In this document: positions 1-8,273 of the stretch, piece by piece
How positions within the stretch are numbered: the first letter of the stretch is position 1
Layout of the letters: every line of letters begins with the position of its first letter
DNA from: Pseudomonadota bacterium
Lineage (GTDB): Bacteria > Pseudomonadota > Alphaproteobacteria > Rhizobiales > Beijerinckiaceae
Direction: 5' to 3'
Assembly: GCA_023423995.1 (NCBI GenBank)
Contig: JAFAEL010000010.1
Span: forward strand, 1 to 26,047
Length of the DNA stretch: 26,047 bases
Made by a program: the position numbers and the translations under genes
The notes under the pieces: model-generated
Seen by the model: only the letters and a program-made list of their open reading frames with translations
Database searches by the model: none
Told to the model about the DNA's origin: nothing

Positions 1-46
1 GCCTGAGGGAACAGCCCCGCCAAGGCCGCGGCGTCCTGGCGACCGG

Positions 47-550
47 CTACTTTCCAGAGACGATCGCCGTGGTCGTCTCGCCTTCCGTCACGTCGACTAC
101 GTCGTACATGGCGCCACCATGCGTGAAGAACGACTTGGGCTCCGTCCAGAAGACGCGCGTGGCGACGATGTAGCGCCCTGCCGCAAGGTTGTCGAAGGCG
201 AAGCGTCCACCCATGTCGACCTTCGTCTCGCGCCTGTACTCCAGGTATTCCGGCGGCGGCTCGTCGACCGCGTTGCCGAAGTAGGATCGCCGCTCGCCCC
301 CAAACATCCGGTCGAAGCGCTCGACGGCATAGGCGGTCGCCGGGATGAGAAACACCCTCTCCCCGGCGGCCGTTACTACCCGCCCATAGTCTCTCTTGAG
401 GAAAGCCTGGCCGTCTATCCGGCCTGTCCCATTCTTGCGGATGTATTCGGCTGAACGGGAGTCGAACCGGCTAGTGACCGTCTCCGTCGGCCCGAGCTGG
501 CAGCTTGCAAGCAACAGCAGCGGAAGACACAGCCCAAGCACGCGGACCAT
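47..550 (-). CDS. Predicted outer-membrane lipoprotein with a carboxypeptidase-regulatory-like beta domain
   Basis: This 167-residue protein starts with a short lipoprotein signal peptide: Arg3, a Leu-rich core, and the lipobox LASC at residues 14-17, so Cys17 should be lipidated. The +2 residue is Gln, not Asp, which by the general rule favours sorting to the outer membrane. The mature part (about 40-165) reads as a beta-rich domain, with GRIDGQAFLKRDYG near the start and GGRFAFDNLAAGRYIVAT near the end. That pattern of an early G-x-AFL strand and a late G-x-F-x-F-x-x-L-x-x-G-x-Y resembles carboxypeptidase regulatory-like (transthyretin/prealbumin-type) folds; no catalytic site is visible. 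The start is supported by GGAG eight bases upstream. It follows adk by 51 nt on the same strand without an obvious terminator, so co-transcription is possible. Its role is unknown to me. The fold assignment is inference; lipoprotein status is fairly secure. Confidence 0.8.
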   Translation of the reverse strand: MVRVLGLCLPLLLLASCQLGPTETVTSRFDSRSAEYIRKNGTGRIDGQAFLKRDYGRVVTAAGERVFLIPATAYAVERFDRMFGGERRSYFGNAVDEPPPEYLEYRRETKVDMGGRFAFDNLAAGRYIVATRVFWTEPKSFFTHGGAMYDVVDVTEGETTTAIVSGK

Positions 551-601
551 TACGCCACTCCGACCATTCTTCAGGCCAGTGTGACGCGTGCCAGGAATAC
601 G

Positions 602-1192
602 TCAAGCGGGCTGTGGCTGGAGAATCCGCGCGATCTCGGCCGTCACCTGGTCGATCGGCTGCATCCCGTCCAAGACGCGGAGCAGACCCTTCTTGGCGTA
701 ATACTCCGACAGAGGAGCGGTCTGCTCGCGATATGCGACGAGACGGGTCTTGAACGCTTCGGGGTTGTCGTCCTTCCGGACCGGCTCGCCCCGCGCGAGC
801 GTGTCAGCGACGCGCTTCGCGATCCGATCGACGAGCGCGTTCTCGTCGACCTTCAGCTCGATGACCGCATCCAGGCCGATGCCCTTCTCCGCCAGCATGC
901 GGTCCAGCGCCTCTGCCTGGGGCACGGTCCGGGGAAAGCCGTCGAGTATGAATCCGCCGCGGGCGTCCGGCTCCTCGATCCGGTCGGCCACGATGCCGAC
1001 CACGATCTCGTCCGAAACCAGGCCACCCGACGCCATCACGTCCTTGGCCTTCAGACCAACGGGGGTGCCTGCGGCCACGGCGGCCCGCAGCATGTCCCCT
1101 GTCGATAGCTGCGGCAGGCCGTGCTGCTCCACGATGCGTGCCGACTGGGTTCCTTTGCCTGCACCGGGCGGGCCGAGAAGGATCAATCTCAT
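602..1192 (-). CDS. adk: Adenylate kinase, short-LID form
   Basis: Adenylate kinase interconverts ATP + AMP and 2 ADP in the cytoplasm. The 196-residue protein opens with the P-loop GPPGAGKGT (residues 7-15), followed by the AMP-binding segment STGDMLRA and the motif [10 protein letters not shown]. The LID is short: the chain passes from [21 protein letters not shown] directly to the C-terminal half, without the extra lobe of about 27 residues present in the 214-residue E. coli enzyme and without zinc-binding cysteines. This short form is familiar in Alphaproteobacteria. The conserved first residues MRLILLG fix the start, although the clearest purine-rich stretch (GAGGAGGGG) lies somewhat far upstream. 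It follows secY by 46 nt, the usual secY-adk neighbourhood, and is probably the distal part of the spc transcript. Confidence 0.98.
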   Translation of the reverse strand: MRLILLGPPGAGKGTQSARIVEQHGLPQLSTGDMLRAAVAAGTPVGLKAKDVMASGGLVSDEIVVGIVADRIEEPDARGGFILDGFPRTVPQAEALDRMLAEKGIGLDAVIELKVDENALVDRIAKRVADTLARGEPVRKDDNPEAFKTRLVAYREQTAPLSEYYAKKGLLRVLDGMQPIDQVTAEIARILQPQPA

Positions 1193-1238
1193 CGGAGCCC
1201 CCGCCCCTCCTCTTCAGCATCCTTCCGGATGCAATTCC

Positions 1239-2576
1239 CTAACGGCGGCGAGCGCCCTTGAGCTTCGACTTCTTCACGAGGCCCTCATACTGGTGCGCCA
1301 GCAGATGCCCGTGGACCTGCGCCACCGTGTCCATCGTCACCGAAACCACGATGAGGAGCGACGTGCCACCGAAATAGAAGGGCAAAGCCGCATACGACAC
1401 AAGCAGTTCGGGCAAGAGGCAGATCACCGTCAGGTACGCCGCGCCGATCACCGTGATGCGGGTCAGCACGTAGTCGATGTACTCCGCCGTGCGCTCGCCC
1501 GGACGGATGCCCGGGATGAAGCCACCATGCTTCTTCAGGTTGTCCGCGGTCTCCTGCGGATTGAACACGACCGCCGTGTAGAAGAAGGCGAAGAAGATGA
1601 TGAGCGCGGCGTAAAGCGCCATATAGGCCGGCCGGCCGTGCCCCAGGAAGGTGGCCAGCGTCGAGATGATGCCGGTGCCGCTCGTATCGGCCGTGAAGCT
1701 CGCGAAGGTTGCCGGCAGGAGCAGCAGCGACGACGCGAAGATCGGCGGGATGACGCCCGAGGTGTTGAGCTTGAGCGGCAGGAACGAGGTCTGCCCCTCG
1801 TACATGCGGTTCCCGACCTGGCGCTTCGGATAGTTGATCAGCAGCCGCCGCTGGGCCCGCTCCATGAACACGATGAAGAAGACCACGGCGACCGCCATGA
1901 CGATCACGCCGAGGATGAGCGCGGTCGAGATCGCCCCCTGACGGCCAAGCTCCAGCGTGCCGGCGATCGCCGACGGCAGATGCGCCACGATGCCCGCGAA
2001 GATGATCAGCGACGACCCGTTGCCGATGCCGCGGCTCGTGATCTGCTCACCGAGCCACATCAGGAACAGCGTCCCGCCCGTAAGCGTGATCACCGTAGAG
2101 ACGAGGAAGAAGGGGCCGGGCTCCTGGACGATGTTGCCGGAGCTCTGCAGGCCGACCGCGATGCCCCAGGACTGGAACAGAGCCAGCACGACCGTGATGT
2201 AGCGCGTGTACTGATTGATGACCTTGCGGCCGGACTCGCCTTCCTTCTTCAGCGCCTCGAGAGAGGGCACGACGGAAGTGAGGAGCTGCACGATGATCGA
2301 TGCCGAGATGTACGGCATGATGTTCAGGGCGAAGATCGCCATGCGCTCGACGGCGCCGCCCGAGAACATGTTGAAGAGGCCGAGCACGCCGCCCGAGGCC
2401 TGCTGGAAGCTCTGCCGAAGCGCTTCCGTATCGATCCCCGGAAGCGGCACATAGGTGCCCAGGCGAAAGATGATGAGCGCGCCGAGCGTGAACCAAATGC
2501 GCTTCTTCAGCTCTTCGGCTTTGGCGATCGCACCGAAGTTGATGTTGGAGGCGAGCTGCTCGGCGGCCGATGCCAT
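1239..2576 (-). CDS. secY: Protein translocase channel subunit SecY
   Basis: SecY forms the membrane channel of the SecYEG translocon, which exports unfolded proteins and inserts membrane proteins. The 445-residue chain has the family's expected ten hydrophobic segments. The first begins near residue 27 after an N-terminal amphipathic stretch; the plug-containing region follows at about 65-75 (GGVLGLFNMFSGG), and GESGRKVINQYTRY marks the early cytoplasmic loop. NYPKRQVG and the region around GFIPGIRPGERTAEYIDYVLTRIT match the large cytoplasmic loops that contact the ribosome and SecA. The C-terminus GLVKKSKLKGARRR is basic and cytosolic. It is the last gene of the spc block; a 96-nt spacer with a 10-bp hairpin separates it from rplO. 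Length is normal and nothing appears broken. Confidence 0.99.
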   Translation of the reverse strand: MASAAEQLASNINFGAIAKAEELKKRIWFTLGALIIFRLGTYVPLPGIDTEALRQSFQQASGGVLGLFNMFSGGAVERMAIFALNIMPYISASIIVQLLTSVVPSLEALKKEGESGRKVINQYTRYITVVLALFQSWGIAVGLQSSGNIVQEPGPFFLVSTVITLTGGTLFLMWLGEQITSRGIGNGSSLIIFAGIVAHLPSAIAGTLELGRQGAISTALILGVIVMAVAVVFFIVFMERAQRRLLINYPKRQVGNRMYEGQTSFLPLKLNTSGVIPPIFASSLLLLPATFASFTADTSGTGIISTLATFLGHGRPAYMALYAALIIFFAFFYTAVVFNPQETADNLKKHGGFIPGIRPGERTAEYIDYVLTRITVIGAAYLTVICLLPELLVSYAALPFYFGGTSLLIVVSVTMDTVAQVHGHLLAHQYEGLVKKSKLKGARRR

Positions 2577-2616
2577 ATCTTCAATCCTGAGGCGACCGAA
2601 TGAGGGTCGCAGAGAG

Positions 2617-2645
2617 GCCGGCCCGTATCTGGCGCACGGGCCGGC
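2617..2645 (-). other. Intercistronic hairpin between rplO and secY
   Basis: A perfect 10-bp GC-rich inverted repeat (GCCGGCCCGT and ACGGGCCGGC, 9-nt loop) lies in the 96-nt spacer after the rplO stop and ends 41 nt before the secY start. No U-run follows in the transcript, so it is not a standard intrinsic terminator. It could be a 3'-end stabiliser, an RNase processing point or a pause site. Only the structure is directly visible. Confidence 0.7.
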
Positions 2646-2672
2646 TCATCTCAAGTCTTGGGAGCCGCGGCT

Positions 2673-3152
2673 TTAGGCCGTCGCCTCGTCGCTGCCACCC
2701 AGAACGGTGACGGAACCGCCGGCACGTTCGATGGCCTCGAGCGCCGACTTCGACGCGCCCGCAACCTGGAACGTCAGCTTGGCACTCAGCTCGCCCGAGC
2801 CGAGGATCTTCACGCCATCCCGCGGCTTCGACAGCACGCCGGCCGCGACCAGCGTCTCGACGGTCACGGGAGCGGACGCGTCCAGCTTGCCGGCGTCGAC
2901 CGCAGTCTGGATGCGGCCGAGGTTGACCTCGTTGAGCTGCCGCTGGTTCGGCGGGTTGAAGCCGCGCTTCGGCAGACGCCGATGCAGCGGCATCTGGCCG
3001 CCCTCGAACCCTTTGATGGACACGCCGGTGCGGGCCTTCTGACCCTTCACGCCGCGTCCGCCGGTCTTGCCCTTGCCGGAGCCGATGCCCCGACCCACGC
3101 GCATCCGGTTCTTGGTCGCGCCTTCGTTGTCGCGAATCTCGTTCAGTCTCAT
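2673..3152 (-). CDS. rplO: 50S ribosomal protein L15
   Basis: L15 is a late-assembling 50S protein with a long basic N-terminal extension that threads among 23S rRNA helices. The 159-residue chain shows this arm ([24 protein letters not shown], about residues 18-41), including the Gly/Lys-rich repeats typical of the family. The motif [15 protein letters not shown] follows, then a globular C-terminal half ending in [10 protein letters not shown]. The start [12 protein letters not shown] is the conserved family start. The gene lies 10 nt downstream of rpmD and is the last ribosomal protein before secY, the order seen in nearly all spc operons. Confidence 0.99.
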   Translation of the reverse strand: MRLNEIRDNEGATKNRMRVGRGIGSGKGKTGGRGVKGQKARTGVSIKGFEGGQMPLHRRLPKRGFNPPNQRQLNEVNLGRIQTAVDAGKLDASAPVTVETLVAAGVLSKPRDGVKILGSGELSAKLTFQVAGASKSALEAIERAGGSVTVLGGSDEATA

Positions 3153-3162
3153 GGTCGTCTCC

Positions 3163-3366
3163 TCACCGCTCGCCCGAAGCCGGGACGACGCGCACGAGGT
3201 GCTTGACGGCCTCGATCATTCCCCGCGTCGAGGGGTTGTCGGGCAGCGTCGACGTGCGATGCAGCTTGTTGAGGCCAAGGCCAATCAGCGTCTGACGCTG
3301 CTTGCCCTCGCGGCGGATCGGCGAACCGATCTGCTGGACCGTCACGGTCCCCTTCTGGTCAGCCAT
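3163..3366 (-). CDS. rpmD: 50S ribosomal protein L30
   Basis: L30 is a small 50S protein of the bacterial ferredoxin-like fold. This 67-residue copy has the expected features: the strand [13 protein letters not shown], the segment [22 protein letters not shown] carrying the conserved GLGL-x-K motif, and the closing helix and strand ([12 protein letters not shown]). Its length is slightly above the 58-60 residue norm, mostly from a few extra residues at both ends (MADQKG and PASGER), which is common in Alphaproteobacteria. It sits between rpsE (12-nt gap) and rplO (10-nt gap) and is surely co-transcribed with them. Confidence 0.98.
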   Translation of the reverse strand: MADQKGTVTVQQIGSPIRREGKQRQTLIGLGLNKLHRTSTLPDNPSTRGMIEAVKHLVRVVPASGER

Positions 3367-3378
3367 GATGTCCCCCTA

Positions 3379-3981
3379 TCAGGAATCCGCGCCAGCGCCG
3401 TCCGAAAGGTCGGCATCGCGGCGGCGGGACTGGAGGGTGGAAACCTTGAGGTTGCGGCGAGCCGCGACGGACCGCGGGCTGTCCTCGTTCTTCAGCGCAC
3501 TGAAGGTGGCGCGAACCAGGTTGTACGGGTTCGAGGAGCCGAGCGACTTCGCAACGACGTCCTGCATGCCGAGCGTCTCGAAGACGGCCCGCATCGGGCC
3601 GCCTGCGATGATGCCCGTGCCCTGCGGAGCAGCGCGAAGGATCACCTTTCCGGCGCCCCAGCGGCCGTTCACGTCGTGGTGCAGCGTCCGGCCCTCGCGC
3701 AGCGGCACGCGGATGAGACCGCGCTTCGCAGCTTCCGTCGCCTTACGGATCGCCTCGGGCACCTCGCGGGCCTTGCCATGGCCGAAGCCGACGCGGCCCT
3801 TCTGGTCGCCGACGACGACGAGCGCAGCGAAGCCGAAGCGACGGCCGCCCTTCACCACCTTGGCGACGCGGTTGATGTGGACGAGCTTGTCGACGAACTC
3901 GGAATCCCGCTCTTCGCGCTCGTTCCGGTCGGAGCGGCGCTCCCGATGCGGGCGCCCGCCCGATGAAGGTTCTCTAGCCAT
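3379..3981 (-). CDS. rpsE: 30S ribosomal protein S5
   Basis: S5 binds 16S rRNA near the decoding site and helps maintain translational accuracy. The 200-residue chain has an N-terminal Arg/Glu-rich extension (residues 1-25, [17 protein letters not shown]) ahead of the double-stranded-RNA-binding-like domain ([20 protein letters not shown]). The second domain contains the conserved [15 protein letters not shown] and [12 protein letters not shown] segments. The polar N-terminal extension and a tail ([15 protein letters not shown]) make it longer than the 167-residue E. coli protein; such tails are usual in Alphaproteobacteria. It is preceded by an 81-nt spacer holding a small GC hairpin, larger than neighbouring gaps, and is followed closely by rpmD. 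Confidence 0.99.
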   Translation of the reverse strand: MAREPSSGGRPHRERRSDRNEREERDSEFVDKLVHINRVAKVVKGGRRFGFAALVVVGDQKGRVGFGHGKAREVPEAIRKATEAAKRGLIRVPLREGRTLHHDVNGRWGAGKVILRAAPQGTGIIAGGPMRAVFETLGMQDVVAKSLGSSNPYNLVRATFSALKNEDSPRSVAARRNLKVSTLQSRRRDADLSDGAGADS

Positions 3982-4004
3982 ATGTAATCCCGTCTGAACT
4001 CAAC

Positions 4005-4020
4005 GCGGGCGGCGGCCCGC
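4005..4020 (-). other. Small GC hairpin between rplR and rpsE
   Basis: In the 81-nt spacer upstream of rpsE, the transcript can form a 6-bp stem (GCGGGC with GCCCGC, 4-nt loop). It lies 23 nt before the rpsE start, and no U-run follows. Stems this short arise easily in GC-rich DNA, so a function is uncertain. Confidence 0.4.
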
Positions 4021-4062
4021 TCGCTTGACGTTCGTAAAAGAGGCCCGCCGGCGTGCCTGCCC

Positions 4063-4425
4063 TTAGAAGTCCAGCCCACCCTCGCGAGCGGCGTCGGCGA
4101 GAGCCTTGACGCGCCCGTGGTAGAGGTAGCCGGACCGGTCGAAGATGACCTGCTTGATCCCGGCCTGGACCGCGCGCTCCGCGACCAGCTTGCCGATCTC
4201 GCGAGCCGCCTCGACGGTTGCGCCCGTCTTCAGCCGGCCCTTGACGTCCTTCTCGAGAGAGGACGCCGCAGCGATCGTGTGACCGCGCTCGTCGTCGATG
4301 ATCTGAGCGTAGATCTGCTTCGACGAACGGAACACGGACAGGCGCGGACGCCCGTTCGCAGCCTTCCGGATCGCGCGCCGGACACGCGCCTTGCGTCGCT
4401 CTTCGACGCTCTGCTTCGTAGCCAT
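4063..4425 (-). CDS. rplR: 50S ribosomal protein L18
   Basis: L18 binds 5S rRNA together with L5 and L25 and anchors the central protuberance of the 50S subunit. The 120-residue chain matches the family length. It has the basic N-terminus ([28 protein letters not shown]) that contacts 5S rRNA, the strand YAQIIDD, the helix [19 protein letters not shown] and the terminal signature [26 protein letters not shown]. It follows rplF by only 8 nt, indicating coupled translation, and precedes rpsE with a longer 81-nt gap. Confidence 0.99.
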   Translation of the reverse strand: MATKQSVEERRKARVRRAIRKAANGRPRLSVFRSSKQIYAQIIDDERGHTIAAASSLEKDVKGRLKTGATVEAAREIGKLVAERAVQAGIKQVIFDRSGYLYHGRVKALADAAREGGLDF

Positions 4426-4433
4426 GTCCAGTC

Positions 4434-4967
<534 letters not shown>

Positions 4968-4996
4968 CGTCGTTTCCCTGTCCTGATCCGCCGGCC

Positions 4997-5395
4997 TTAG
5001 AAGACCTGGCAGAGCACTTCGCCGCCGACGTTCTTCTCGCGCGCCTCGTGATCCGCCATGACGCCCTGCGGGGTCGACATGATCACGACGCCGAGCCCGT
5101 CTGCGACGCGCGGCATGGTGTCGACCGACGCATAGACGCGGCGGCCGGGCTTCGAGACGCGCTGGATCCGGCGGATCACAGGCTCGCCCTCGTAGTACTT
5201 CAGCTCGATCGTGAACTCAGTCCGGCCGTTGCCGTAATCCGCGGTGGAGTAATCGCGGATGTAGCCTTCGGACTTCAGCACATCGAGAACGTTGGCACGC
5301 AGACGCGAGCCGGGGGTCTGAACGGTGCTCCGGCGACGCATCTGCGCATTCCGGATGCGGGTCAGCATATCGCCGAGCGGATCGGTCATCGACAT
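4997..5395 (-). CDS. rpsH: 30S ribosomal protein S8
   Basis: S8 is a primary 16S rRNA-binding protein of the central domain and, in E. coli, the translational repressor of the spc operon. The 132-residue chain begins [22 protein letters not shown] and ends with the C-terminal RNA-binding segment [31 protein letters not shown], where STPQGVM-x-x-x-EA is the typical S8 signature. Met1 is preferred over Met3 because AGGAGG lies seven bases before it. That ribosome binding site overlaps the rpsN stop codon (TAAGGAGG), a sign of coupled translation. The E. coli S8 target around rplX/rplE has no free spacer here, since those genes overlap. Confidence 0.99.
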   Translation of the reverse strand: MSMTDPLGDMLTRIRNAQMRRRSTVQTPGSRLRANVLDVLKSEGYIRDYSTADYGNGRTEFTIELKYYEGEPVIRRIQRVSKPGRRVYASVDTMPRVADGLGVVIMSTPQGVMADHEAREKNVGGEVLCQVF

Positions 5396-5407
5396 GGTCG
5401 CGCCTCC

Positions 5408-5713
5408 TTACCAGCTCGACTTGACGAGGCCCGGGATCAGGCCCTGGGAACCAAGCTCACGCAGCGCGATGCGCGACATGCCGAGCTTGCGGTAATAGGC
5501 GCGCGGCCGCCCCGTGACTTCGCACCGATTGCGGATGCGGGTCGGGTTCGCGTTGCGCGGCAGCTCGGCGAGCTTGAGGCGCGCCTCGAAGCGCTCCTCC
5601 ATCTGCCGGGTCTGGTCGTTCGCGACGGCAAGGAGTTCCTTGCGCTTGTTCGCGAACCGATCGACCAGCTTCCTGCGAGCCTTGTTCTTCTCGATCGAAC
5701 TCTTCTTGGCCAT
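5408..5713 (-). CDS. rpsN: 30S ribosomal protein S14, zinc-free long form
   Basis: S14 is a late-binding 30S head protein. This is the 101-residue C-minus form: the chain [20 protein letters not shown] ... GLVKSSW has a single Cys (in [17 protein letters not shown]) and lacks the two CxxC pairs of the short zinc form. The hallmark block [34 protein letters not shown] is complete. A 52-nt spacer separates it from rplE, while the downstream rpsH ribosome binding site abuts its stop. There is no sign of a second, zinc-independent backup role in this window. Confidence 0.99.
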   Translation of the reverse strand: MAKKSSIEKNKARRKLVDRFANKRKELLAVANDQTRQMEERFEARLKLAELPRNANPTRIRNRCEVTGRPRAYYRKLGMSRIALRELGSQGLIPGLVKSSW

Positions 5714-5765
5714 GTAGTCTATCTCCGGTGTCCGCGTCTGAGATCCGCCTGCTGGGCAGGCGTTC

Positions 5766-6371
5766 TCACTGCCGGAACGGGAAGTTGAAGTGCTTGAGGA
5801 GCGCGCGCGCCTCGTCGTCGGTCTGGGCCGTAGTCGTGATGATCACGTCCATGCCCCAGATCTGCTCGGCCTTGTCGTAGTTGATCTCAGGGAACACCAG
5901 GTGCTCCTTGATGCCGAGAGCGTAGTTGCCCCGCCCGTCGAAGGAGCGCGGGTTCAGGCCGCGGAAGTCCCGGACGCGCGGCAGCGCGATCGTGACCAGG
6001 CGGTCCAGGAACTCGTACATCCGCGCGCGGCGCAGGGTGACCTTGGCGCCGATCGGCATGTTCTCGCGGACCTTGAACGTCGCGATCGCCTTCCGGGCGC
6101 GGGTCACGACCGGCTTCTGACCGGCGATCAGCGCGAGATCGGCAGCCGCAACGGACGCCTTCTTCGAATCTGCCGTCGACTCGCCGACGCCCATGTTTAG
6201 GACGATCTTGTCGAGCTTCGGAACCTGCATCGGGTTCTTGTAGCCGAACTCCTCGATGAGCTTCGCCCGCACGACTTCGTCGTAATGCTGGCGGAGCCGC
6301 GGCAGGTAGGCACCGTCCGCGCCGTTCCCGGCCGGGGCCGCCTCGGCCGGCTTCTTGGGGGACTTAGGCAT
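5766..6371 (-). CDS. rplE: 50S ribosomal protein L5 with N-terminal extension
   Basis: L5 binds 5S rRNA and contacts S13 and tRNA from the central protuberance. The core is canonical: [17 protein letters not shown], then [46 protein letters not shown] and [15 protein letters not shown]. At 201 residues it exceeds the usual 179-185 because of about 20 extra N-terminal residues rich in Pro, Ala, Lys and Gly ([20 protein letters not shown]). The start ATG lies 8 nt inside rplX, so translation is very probably coupled. A start after the extension has no Met to use before the core, so the extension is probably real. Its role is unknown; a disordered basic tail is likely. Confidence 0.97.
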   Translation of the reverse strand: MPKSPKKPAEAAPAGNGADGAYLPRLRQHYDEVVRAKLIEEFGYKNPMQVPKLDKIVLNMGVGESTADSKKASVAAADLALIAGQKPVVTRARKAIATFKVRENMPIGAKVTLRRARMYEFLDRLVTIALPRVRDFRGLNPRSFDGRGNYALGIKEHLVFPEINYDKAEQIWGMDVIITTTAQTDDEARALLKHFNFPFRQ

Positions 6372-6681
6372 CGATCAAATCTCCGGACCGCTTAGCGAAC
6401 CGCACCTTCCGGCCGTCATCGAGGACGCGGAAGCCAACCCGGGTGGGCTTGCCGTCCTTCGGATCGGCGACAGCGAGGTTCGACAGGTGGATCGGCGCCT
6501 CCTTGGAGATGATGCCGCCCTCCTGGTTCATCGACTGCTTCTGGTGACGCTTCACCATGTTCACGCCGCGCACGAGCGCCTTCTCGTCCTTCGGCATGAC
6601 CTGAACGACTTCGCCGGTGCGACCCGAGTCGCGGCCGGTCAGAACGACGACGCGGTCGCCCTTCTTGATCTTGGCGGCCAT
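6364..6681 (-). CDS. rplX: 50S ribosomal protein L24
   Basis: L24 is an assembly-initiating 50S protein that binds the 5' region of 23S rRNA. The 105-residue chain starts [32 protein letters not shown], a KOW motif with its invariant Gly ([11 protein letters not shown]), followed by [12 protein letters not shown] and [18 protein letters not shown], all typical. A longer in-frame reading from 6990 is possible but would run through rplN in another frame, so I use the conserved start. Its ATG shares one base with the rplN stop (TGATG), and its own 3' end overlaps rplE by 8 nt. Confidence 0.98.
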   Translation of the reverse strand: MAAKIKKGDRVVVLTGRDSGRTGEVVQVMPKDEKALVRGVNMVKRHQKQSMNQEGGIISKEAPIHLSNLAVADPKDGKPTRVGFRVLDDGRKVRFAKRSGDLIDA

Positions 6682-7049
6682 CACAGCACCTCCGGCGCCA
6701 GCGAGATGATCTTCATGTGATTCTTGGCGCGGAGCTCGCGCGGGACCGGTCCGAAGATACGGGTGCCGACCGGCTCCTTCTGGTTGTTGATGAGGACCGC
6801 AGCGTTGCGGTCGAAGCGGATCACCGAGCCGTCCGGACGACGGATGTCCTTCGCGGTCCGAACGACGACCGCCTTCATGACGTCGCCCTTCTTCACGCGG
6901 CCGCGCGGGATCGCCTCCTTGACGGAGACGACGATGATGTCGCCAACGCCAGCATATTTGCGCTTCGAGCCGCCGAGCACCTTGATGCACATCACGCGAC
7001 GCGCACCGGAATTGTCGGCGACGTCCAGATTCGTCTGCATCTGGATCAT
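6681..7049 (-). CDS. rplN: 50S ribosomal protein L14
   Basis: L14 lies at the 50S interface and forms an intersubunit bridge with 16S rRNA. The 122-residue chain is of canonical length and starts [27 protein letters not shown], with the family signature NSGAR. The central part ([28 protein letters not shown]) and the C-terminus ([28 protein letters not shown]) are complete. GAGAGAGG lies a few bases upstream. It opens the spc block after a 223-nt spacer, unusually long for this operon, and its stop overlaps the rplX start. Confidence 0.99.
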   Translation of the reverse strand: MIQMQTNLDVADNSGARRVMCIKVLGGSKRKYAGVGDIIVVSVKEAIPRGRVKKGDVMKAVVVRTAKDIRRPDGSVIRFDRNAAVLINNQKEPVGTRIFGPVPRELRAKNHMKIISLAPEVL

Positions 7050-7188
7050 CGATCAGAACCTCTCTCTGTCTCGGTCGGTTTCCGGCTCACGCCAGACTAC
7101 GGCCGACGGGGATCTTGGTCCCCTGCCCTTGCGTCATCCGGCACCCTGCCCTCAGGCCAGGTCCCGAAACCTTTCTTCAAGCACCGAA

Positions 7189-7213
7189 CGACCACCACCT
7201 GCGGTGATGGTCG
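7189..7213 (-). other. Stable hairpin in the S10-spc spacer
   Basis: In the 223-nt gap between rpsQ and rplN (7050-7272) the minus-strand RNA can form an 11-bp stem: CGACCATCACC, loop GCA, GGTGGTGGTCG. One position is C-A mismatched in the plus-strand sequence but becomes a U-G wobble in the transcript, so the structure favours RNA on the minus strand. No U-run follows. I could not find a convincing promoter in the same gap. It may be a pause, processing or regulatory structure. Confidence 0.6.
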
Positions 7214-7272
7214 CCAAATCCAATCTGCCTGGCTCGATGCCGCGTCGTGATGCGGCGCGAAGCGGGTCTCTC

Positions 7273-7599
7273 TCAGGAAAGACCGACGGCCGACTTCACC
7301 TTGTCGACGGCGCCCGCGACGCCCTCGACGACGCTCGATACAACACCGCCGCCCGATCCGCCAGCCCCTTCGCCCTCGACGAGCTTCCAGGTCTTCGTCT
7401 TCGAGAACGGCCGCGACTCCTCGATGAGGACCGTCTGGCCGACCTTAGCGACGTTGTTCTCGTCGTGGGCGTGATAGTTCTTCGTCCGGCGAACGGTCTT
7501 CTTGAGGACCGGGTGCGTGAAGCGACGCTCCACCTTCACCACGATCGTCTTCTCGCCCTTGTCGCTGACGACAACGCCCTGCAGCACGCGCTTTGGCAT
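7273..7599 (-). CDS. rpsQ: 30S ribosomal protein S17 with C-terminal extension
   Basis: S17 is a primary 16S rRNA-binding protein of the 5' domain. The OB-fold core is clear: [43 protein letters not shown] and [23 protein letters not shown], ending near residue 76. The protein continues to residue 108 with a Gly-rich linker ([10 protein letters not shown]) and a segment of alternating Val, Ala, Ser and charged residues ([20 protein letters not shown]) that could form an amphipathic helix. E. coli S17 is 84 residues, so about 30 residues are extra. The conserved MPKRVLQG start is chosen over an in-frame extension to 7680 that would overlap rpmC. It follows rpmC by 10 nt and ends the S10 block. 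Confidence 0.97.
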   Translation of the reverse strand: MPKRVLQGVVVSDKGEKTIVVKVERRFTHPVLKKTVRRTKNYHAHDENNVAKVGQTVLIEESRPFSKTKTWKLVEGEGAGGSGGGVVSSVVEGVAGAVDKVKSAVGLS

Positions 7600-7609
7600 A
7601 GATCTCTCC

Positions 7610-7822
7610 TCAGGCCTGCGCGGCCGCGCGCTGCCGGCTCTGCAGCGTCTTGATGCGGGCGATGTCGCGACGGACGACACGCACCCGCGAGGTGTTCTCG
7701 AGCTGGCCCGTAGCCCGCTGGAAGCGCAGGTTGAACTGCTCCTTCTTGAGCGAGAGGAGCTCGTCCTGGAGCTGATCGGCCGACATCCGCTGGAGGTCGC
7801 CGAAGCGCTGCTTCGTCTTCAT
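7610..7822 (-). CDS. rpmC: 50S ribosomal protein L29
   Basis: L29 is a small helical 50S protein at the peptide exit, close to L23 and the docking site for SRP and trigger factor. The 70-residue chain [20 protein letters not shown] has two predicted helices and the conserved block [38 protein letters not shown], where the FNLRFQ-x-ATGQLEN pattern is diagnostic. It lies 7 nt downstream of rplP and 10 nt upstream of rpsQ in the normal rplP-rpmC-rpsQ trio. The Ala-rich end (QRAAAQA) is unremarkable. Confidence 0.98.
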   Translation of the reverse strand: MKTKQRFGDLQRMSADQLQDELLSLKKEQFNLRFQRATGQLENTSRVRVVRRDIARIKTLQSRQRAAAQA

Positions 7823-7829
7823 CTCATCC

Positions 7830-8243
7830 TCACTCGGCGATGCGCTGCACGAAGCGCGTGCGCACCGACAGCTTCGCAGCGCCGAGACGGAGCGCCTCGC
7901 GGGCGATCTCCTCAGACACGCCGTCGATTTCGAACATGATCCGGCCCGGCTTCACGCGAGCGGCCCAGAACTCGACCGCGCCCTTGCCCTTACCCATGCG
8001 GACTTCGGTCGGCTTCTTGGAAACCGGCACGTCCGGGAAGATGCGGATCCACACGCGGCCCTGGCGCTTCATCTCGCGGGTGATCGCGCGGCGAGCCGCC
8101 TCGATCTCACGCGCGTTCACACGCTCCGGCTCCAGGCACTTGAGGCCGAACTGGCCGAAATTCAAGTCCGTGCCGCCCTTCGCGACGCCATGGATGCGTC
8201 CCTTGAACTGACGACGGAACTTCGTCTTCTTCGGTTGCAACAT
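7830..8243 (-). CDS. rplP: 50S ribosomal protein L16
   Basis: L16 contacts the elbow of A-site tRNA and is needed for a functional peptidyl transferase centre. The 137-residue protein has canonical length. It begins [24 protein letters not shown] and carries the signature region [48 protein letters not shown]. It lies 30 nt after rpsC and 7 nt before rpmC. An intact [12 protein letters not shown] block argues against any truncation or divergence. Confidence 0.99.
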   Translation of the reverse strand: MLQPKKTKFRRQFKGRIHGVAKGGTDLNFGQFGLKCLEPERVNAREIEAARRAITREMKRQGRVWIRIFPDVPVSKKPTEVRMGKGKGAVEFWAARVKPGRIMFEIDGVSEEIAREALRLGAAKLSVRTRFVQRIAE

Positions 8244-8273
8244 CGCTCTTGAACCTTTCCCGAGCCGTCCGGC

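Noticed and set aside
7087..7137. A 16-residue mini-gene ([16 protein letters not shown]) in the rpsQ-rplN spacer.
   Set aside because: Only weak purine-rich sequence precedes it and nothing suggests a leader peptide; a 16-codon frame is expected by chance.
7050..7272. A separate spc promoter in the S10-spc spacer.
   Set aside because: CTTGAA followed by GC-rich DNA was the best candidate, but no reasonable -10 hexamer lies at 16-18 bp. Not called.
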